In this document: piece by piece, positions 59,995-64,000 of the stretch | Layout: the number at the start of each line of letters is the position of its first letter | Position numbering within the stretch: position 1 is the stretch's first letter | NCBI GenBank assembly: GCA_019722365.1 | Contig: JADFUC010001811.1 | Coordinates: 124,001-188,000, forward strand | From: Lithospermum erythrorhizon | Lineage: Eukaryota > Streptophyta > Magnoliopsida > Boraginales > Boraginaceae | Direction: 5' to 3' | Length of the DNA stretch: 64,000 bases | Notes under the pieces: generated by a model | Seen by the model: only the letters and a program-made list of their open reading frames with translations | Databases searched by the model: none | Told to the model about the DNA's origin: nothing | Position numbers and translations under genes: made by a program

Positions 59995-61661
59995 CACTTG
60001 GGAGAGTGTGAAACAGTAGAGAGAGAAAGTTGAAGAGAGAGAGAGATAGTTGTAATAGTCCAAGAGCAAGAAAAGGACGCAGCATACGATCCTGATCAGA
60101 GGTTTTTTATTCAAGGTATGTATGCAGCGCACAATCTTGTTTTTAGTATTTAATTTGTTTTGTCTGTGAGGTTTTATTTCATTTTAATTGTTTATTTGCT
60201 TGTTGGTATTGTTTATTTTAATGATTTTATGGAGATTTGATCAAAAGGGTAATTTTCTTGAAATAAAAAGACTGCATTTTTATAATAGAGACAGTAAAAT
60301 ATGACAAATTACACTTAATTAGAGTGTTTAAGTGTTTCGATGTTAATTTTAACAATTAAAAAATTAACTGGACGATTTTTTCTGGGTATATCATGTTATT
60401 CGTAATTACATATTCATAATCAAGTACTTATAATGACAATAATTGAAAAACTATCTTTTTGATATACAAACTATAAAGAATAGGAGAGTGTTAAATCTTG
60501 ACCATAGATACCTAATCTGTAAAATTATTATGCAGAATTTTATCATTTCTAGTAAAAAAGAATCTATTTTTTGTTATTGGTATTTTCTGTTCTATAAATA
60601 AGTGTATCTGATCCTATAATATCTCTCTTTTTGGACTCATTTTCTCTCTCTAAAGGGGTTGTTTTACTTATCTCAGAACATACTACTGTCTGAGTTTGTG
60701 AAAGCTGAGGTTGTAAGAGGATTTATATGTCTGCTAAGTCTTGTTTGGTTGCTGTTGAGATTGTTGTTGTTGTTGGGCTTTTGTTGAAGCTCACATCTCT
60801 TCTTGCTGTTGCTGCTCATTTCTGCATGCAATCATCTCTCTGGGGCTCTCCATTAGTTTCAATGCGTTTGAGGCCCATAAGGTATGGACTTTTGCCTTCA
60901 ACCCTGATGGTTTTTCATTTTTTACATGTTTTGGTGTATTTTCTTGAAGTTTATTGTTTCATTATGGTATCTTTAGGGTTTTAGGGGTTTATGAAGTTGA
61001 TTTGGTAAATATGTGATATGTTTTGGTTTATTTTCTTGAAGTTTATTGATTCATTATTGTATCTTTGGGGTTTTAGGGGTTTATGGAGTTGATTTGGTAA
61101 AGGTGTGATATGTTTTGGTGTATTTTCTTGAAGTTGATTGATTCATTATGGTATATTTGGGGTTTTAAGGGTTTTAGGAGTTGATTTGGTAAAGGTGTGA
61201 CATGTTTTGTTTTATTTTCTTGAAGTTTATTGATTCATTATGGTATCTTTGGGGTTTTAGGGGTTTATGGAGTTGATTTGGTAAAGATTTGATATATTTT
61301 CTTGAAATTTATTTATTCCTATGGTATGTTTGGGGTTTTAGGGGTTTATGGGATTGATTTGGTAAAGGCATTTTGATATATTGTGTATTGATTTTATTTA
61401 TTGGGTTATTTTGTTGTGCAGGACTTGTTCTGGAGTAAAGTGTTTTGGGGGATTTCATATAAACAGATTAAATATCTTCTTGTGCTTGAGAGAGCCTCAT
61501 ACTTGAAAGGGTGTTACTGATTACTTTGAGTTTTTCTGGAGGTCTGCCAATTCAATTTGTTTTGCCCCCTCCTCGGAGCTCCATTTTTGAACCTTTTAGT
61601 TGTGAAAAGAGTACACAAACAATTTTGTTTTGATATTTTTTGTTGAAGAGAAATTGCAAAG
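59995..61661 (+). other. Spliced 5' leader of the ERF gene, with upstream ORF
   Basis: Predicted leader exons are about 59995-60115 (CAAG/gtatgt), 60677-60881 (atctcag/AACATA ... CATAAG/gtatgg) and from 61422 (gtgcag/GACTTG) into the coding exon. Splicing exons 2 and 3 gives an upstream ORF: ATG 60727, TGA 61504-61506, 79 codons, beginning MSAKSCLVAVEIVVVVGLLL. It ends about 155 nt before the main ATG. The first and second leader exons may be alternative transcription starts. Confidence 0.5.
60920..61375 (+). repeat. About 92-bp tandem repeat in ERF leader intron 2
   Basis: About five units, each with GTTTTGGTGTATTTTCTTGA, TTCATTATGGTATCTTTGGG, GTTTTAGGGGTTTATGGAG and TTGATTTGGTAAAGG. The GTTTTG anchor recurs at 60929, 61020, 61112 and 61204, a spacing of 91-92 bp. 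The last unit is shortened and more diverged. It lies entirely inside the predicted intron 60882-61421. Confidence 0.9.
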
Positions 61662-62771
61662 ATGATGTCAGAGCATCAGAGACCATTTTTGGGTGTGAAA
61701 CAAAAACATAGCATGAGAAAAACTAAGAGTTTAAGGTCAGAGTCAACTTCTATGATGCCCACTAGGAAAATCAGTATCATTTACCATGACCCTTATGCTA
61801 CAGATTCATCTTCTGATGAGGAGGGATACAGTTTGAGAAACCCGAAAAGGGTTGTTAAGGAAGTCTTTTTGCCATCTTGTGATTCAGTTCAGCCTTATAA
61901 GGCCCCTGAAACTGAGAGTTCTTGTCTGGGTAGCTTCAAGGGGTTGCAGAGAAATATTTCTAAGAAGAATATAGGTAAGAAGGATGTTGCAAAACCCCTG
62001 TCCCCGAGCCAATCGAAACCATCTACCTTGAAATACAGAGGTGTCCGACAGCGGAAATGGGGTAAATGGGCAGCTGAGATTCGGGATCCTTTTCAGGGGA
62101 AGAGAGTATGGTTGGGTACTTTCAATACTCCTGAAGAAGCATCCAGAGCTTATCAAAATAAAAGCCTCGAGTTTGAAGCAATGAGGAATACCAATTTGTC
62201 TGAGAAGGGCTCTTGTAGTGACTTCAGTAAGATAAGCTCAGCTTCTGGTTCAAGTGAGCAAGATGTTCAATGTGTCTCTGAGGACTTTTCCGAGAGTGGT
62301 TTATCACTCACCTCACGTACTTCTCCATCACCCGTCCTGGAGATGGATAGTTTGACATCTGTTCCTGTTTCAGCTTTGGCTACTACTGAATTACCTGATG
62401 GTGAGAAGGTCAATGGTGTCTCTATGGAGACCATTGCCCTTGACCAGAAAGCTCCCGAGCCTGTCTTCGTTGATGAGAGTGCTTCATTGGCTGATATTGT
62501 GAATGGAATGGACTTTGACATGGCATTTGATTCGATAGTTATTCCTGATGAAATTTTCTCCTTGGATGATTTTGGCCTGCAGCCATTTGATTTTGCAGAT
62601 GATGTTTTTCAGGATCTGTCAATTGGTGGCTTTGAGGAAGTACCTAGTTCGTTGCCAGATTTTGACATTGGCTTCGACTTTGATGGGTACACAGAAGCAT
62701 TTGATTGCATGGATGAAGCTGCTGCCCCGATAATGAATGTTGGAACACCCCTTAATATCGCCTGCCCATAA
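61662..62771 (+). CDS. AP2/ERF transcription factor, CRF-like group VI-L (ERF118-type)
   Basis: The coding part is a single exon of 369 residues; the start is the first of two adjacent ATGs. Residues 35-54 ([20 protein letters not shown]) are the CRF motif that marks ERF group VI and VI-L and mediates interaction with the cytokinin two-component pathway in CRFs. The AP2 domain is at about 124-173 ([38 protein letters not shown]). It keeps the Arg, Trp and Gly residues that contact GCC-box-type DNA and the ERF-type WAAEIRD and WLGTF. The end of the AP2 helix reads [11 protein letters not shown] rather than the usual AYDxAA, as in VI-L members. The C-terminal 150 residues are acidic and rich in Asp/Phe ([23 protein letters not shown]), a likely activation region. 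It is a nuclear DNA-binding regulator; the spliced leader suggests translational control. Confidence 0.94.
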   Translation: MMSEHQRPFLGVKQKHSMRKTKSLRSESTSMMPTRKISIIYHDPYATDSSSDEEGYSLRNPKRVVKEVFLPSCDSVQPYKAPETESSCLGSFKGLQRNISKKNIGKKDVAKPLSPSQSKPSTLKYRGVRQRKWGKWAAEIRDPFQGKRVWLGTFNTPEEASRAYQNKSLEFEAMRNTNLSEKGSCSDFSKISSASGSSEQDVQCVSEDFSESGLSLTSRTSPSPVLEMDSLTSVPVSALATTELPDGEKVNGVSMETIALDQKAPEPVFVDESASLADIVNGMDFDMAFDSIVIPDEIFSLDDFGLQPFDFADDVFQDLSIGGFEEVPSSLPDFDIGFDFDGYTEAFDCMDEAAAPIMNVGTPLNIACP

Positions 62772-64000
62772 GTTTTGCAGTTTAGTAAGAGTTACTACTA
62801 TTTTAAGTTTATGTTCACTCTCGAGCGAGGTATAGTAAAAATGTTCTTGAGATAGCGGTATCTTTTAAGTTAGACTATATATCTATTTTATTGTTTGGAG
62901 AGATCAAATTTTGTGAGGAATGATCTTTTGTTTTTCGGAATCCATTGATATAGCCGAGTCATTGTTTTCCTTTGCTGTTAGAGCTGTTCAAAAGGCTTCA
63001 GCTTCTATATTTTGTAAGACAATGTTTAAACTTTTATGTGTCCTTTTTCATTACATCTGATCTCTCTTTGTAAGCTATATGATATACTTCAATTTCTGAT
63101 TATTTGTTTTTTTTTAAAAATTATGATATTTGTTTATTTAAATGTTTGATTAATTTAGTGATAACTTGAAAATGATAAGTTGCCAAAAAGATAGCTGTGT
63201 TTTTTTGTGAGAATGAAGCAAAATCTTGATGGAATGTGGTTGTTGTTGGTTGTGGCATCTAGAGTTGAGAATCTTGGGTCTTTTTCTAAAAATATGTTGA
63301 AAGTAACCCATTGTAGTCTTCAGTTACCATTCATTTAATGTAAATCTAACTTAGATCTATGAATCTATGTTGCCAAAAAAGTATTTATGGATCTTTGTAG
63401 CTAACTATATTCTTATCTCGTGATGGTGAATTTTCAGCTTTTTGAAAGCTTATTAATTTTAATAATTAATTATTTTTATATATAGTATGAAAAATTATAA
63501 AAAATATTATGAAAATATTTTGGCTTAAATTTAATTATATCAATTTTATATTTTTGAATTAATGAATAAAAAAGTAATTTATGATCAAAGGAAACGGCGT
63601 ATGTTTAAAATATCAATTAATTTAAAATGAATCGATTAATTTTAGTATTTGTCAGAATTGATAGGATTTTTATATTAACACCCCCTCTTTTTACTCTAGC
63701 GTGCACAATAATGGACTTTTCAACTTACTTTTTAATTTGTGTGGACTGGTGGTGTTAGACAAGATGCAGAGTCTTGTGTAATAAAGTATTTGCATTGCCA
63801 TTCTTTGGGTTTGGATTCTTGCAAATTTTGTATTTGGTCGAGTATTTGATTGTCACATCTCGATTATTAATGGTTAAGTTTTTAAATTCGAGTTTTTAGC
63901 TTAAACAAATGTATACTGTTAATCATAATACAAGAAATATAATATCCTTCGAGGACATTCGATAAAATTGGAACGAATTTTTTTAGAATACAACAATGTT
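62772..64000. other. 3' flank of ERF gene and intergenic
   Basis: Contains the ERF 3' untranslated region (probably to about 63080) and AT-rich sequence after it. No further gene starts before the window ends. Confidence 0.45.

Noticed and set aside
61884..62521. Two minus-strand frames of 84-90 codons over the ERF gene
   Set aside because: Antisense shadows of a well-supported coding exon.

Overview
The window is nuclear DNA of a dicot plant. It is AT-rich, its genes carry many short GT-AG introns, and it encodes a plastid ribosomal protein with a transit peptide, AP2/ERF and B3 transcription factors, and hAT and Stowaway-like transposons. The lineage within the eudicots cannot be fixed from the sequence; an asterid is only a guess. 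Exon models below were built by hand from splice signals, reading-frame continuity and protein-family resemblance.

Layout. 0-5 kb: a seven-exon choline-transporter-like (CTL) membrane protein (+) converges on a small unrecognised two-exon gene (-). 5.4-11 kb: decayed hAT transposons, including a large inverted-repeat (foldback) derivative. 11.2-14.4 kb: plastid ribosomal protein PSRP3 (+) converges on an IST1-like ESCRT regulator (-). 16-25.5 kb: a twelve-exon Prp4-type splicing kinase (-), with Stowaway-like MITEs in its introns and apparently spliced non-coding exons after its stop. 25.6-27.3 kb: a direct duplication of about 0.85 kb just upstream of the kinase. 31.6-33 kb: a small HMA metal-binding-domain protein (-). 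34.3-35.6 kb: a two-B3-domain transcription factor (-). 37.6-38.5 kb: an intronless acidic protein (-). 38.6-60 kb: a gene-poor block with a ZMYM1/DUF4371-type hAT remnant, a nearly complete but broken hAT of the same family as the 5-11 kb copies, and two copies of a MITE-like element. 60-62.8 kb: an AP2/ERF transcription factor of the CRF/ERF118 type (+) with a spliced leader containing an upstream ORF and a 92-bp tandem repeat.

The host genes are functionally unrelated neighbours (membrane transport, plastid translation, endosomal sorting, splicing, metal handling, transcription), as is usual for plant chromosomes. The most distinctive structure is the hAT family at 5-11 kb and 51-56 kb. 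Its copies share a divergent-promoter core of AAACGG/GGTACC motifs between two outward-facing TATA boxes. One side drives the transposase and the other a conserved second transcription unit; one copy has become a palindromic foldback. No tRNA, rRNA, CRISPR array, organellar insert or intact transposase was seen.
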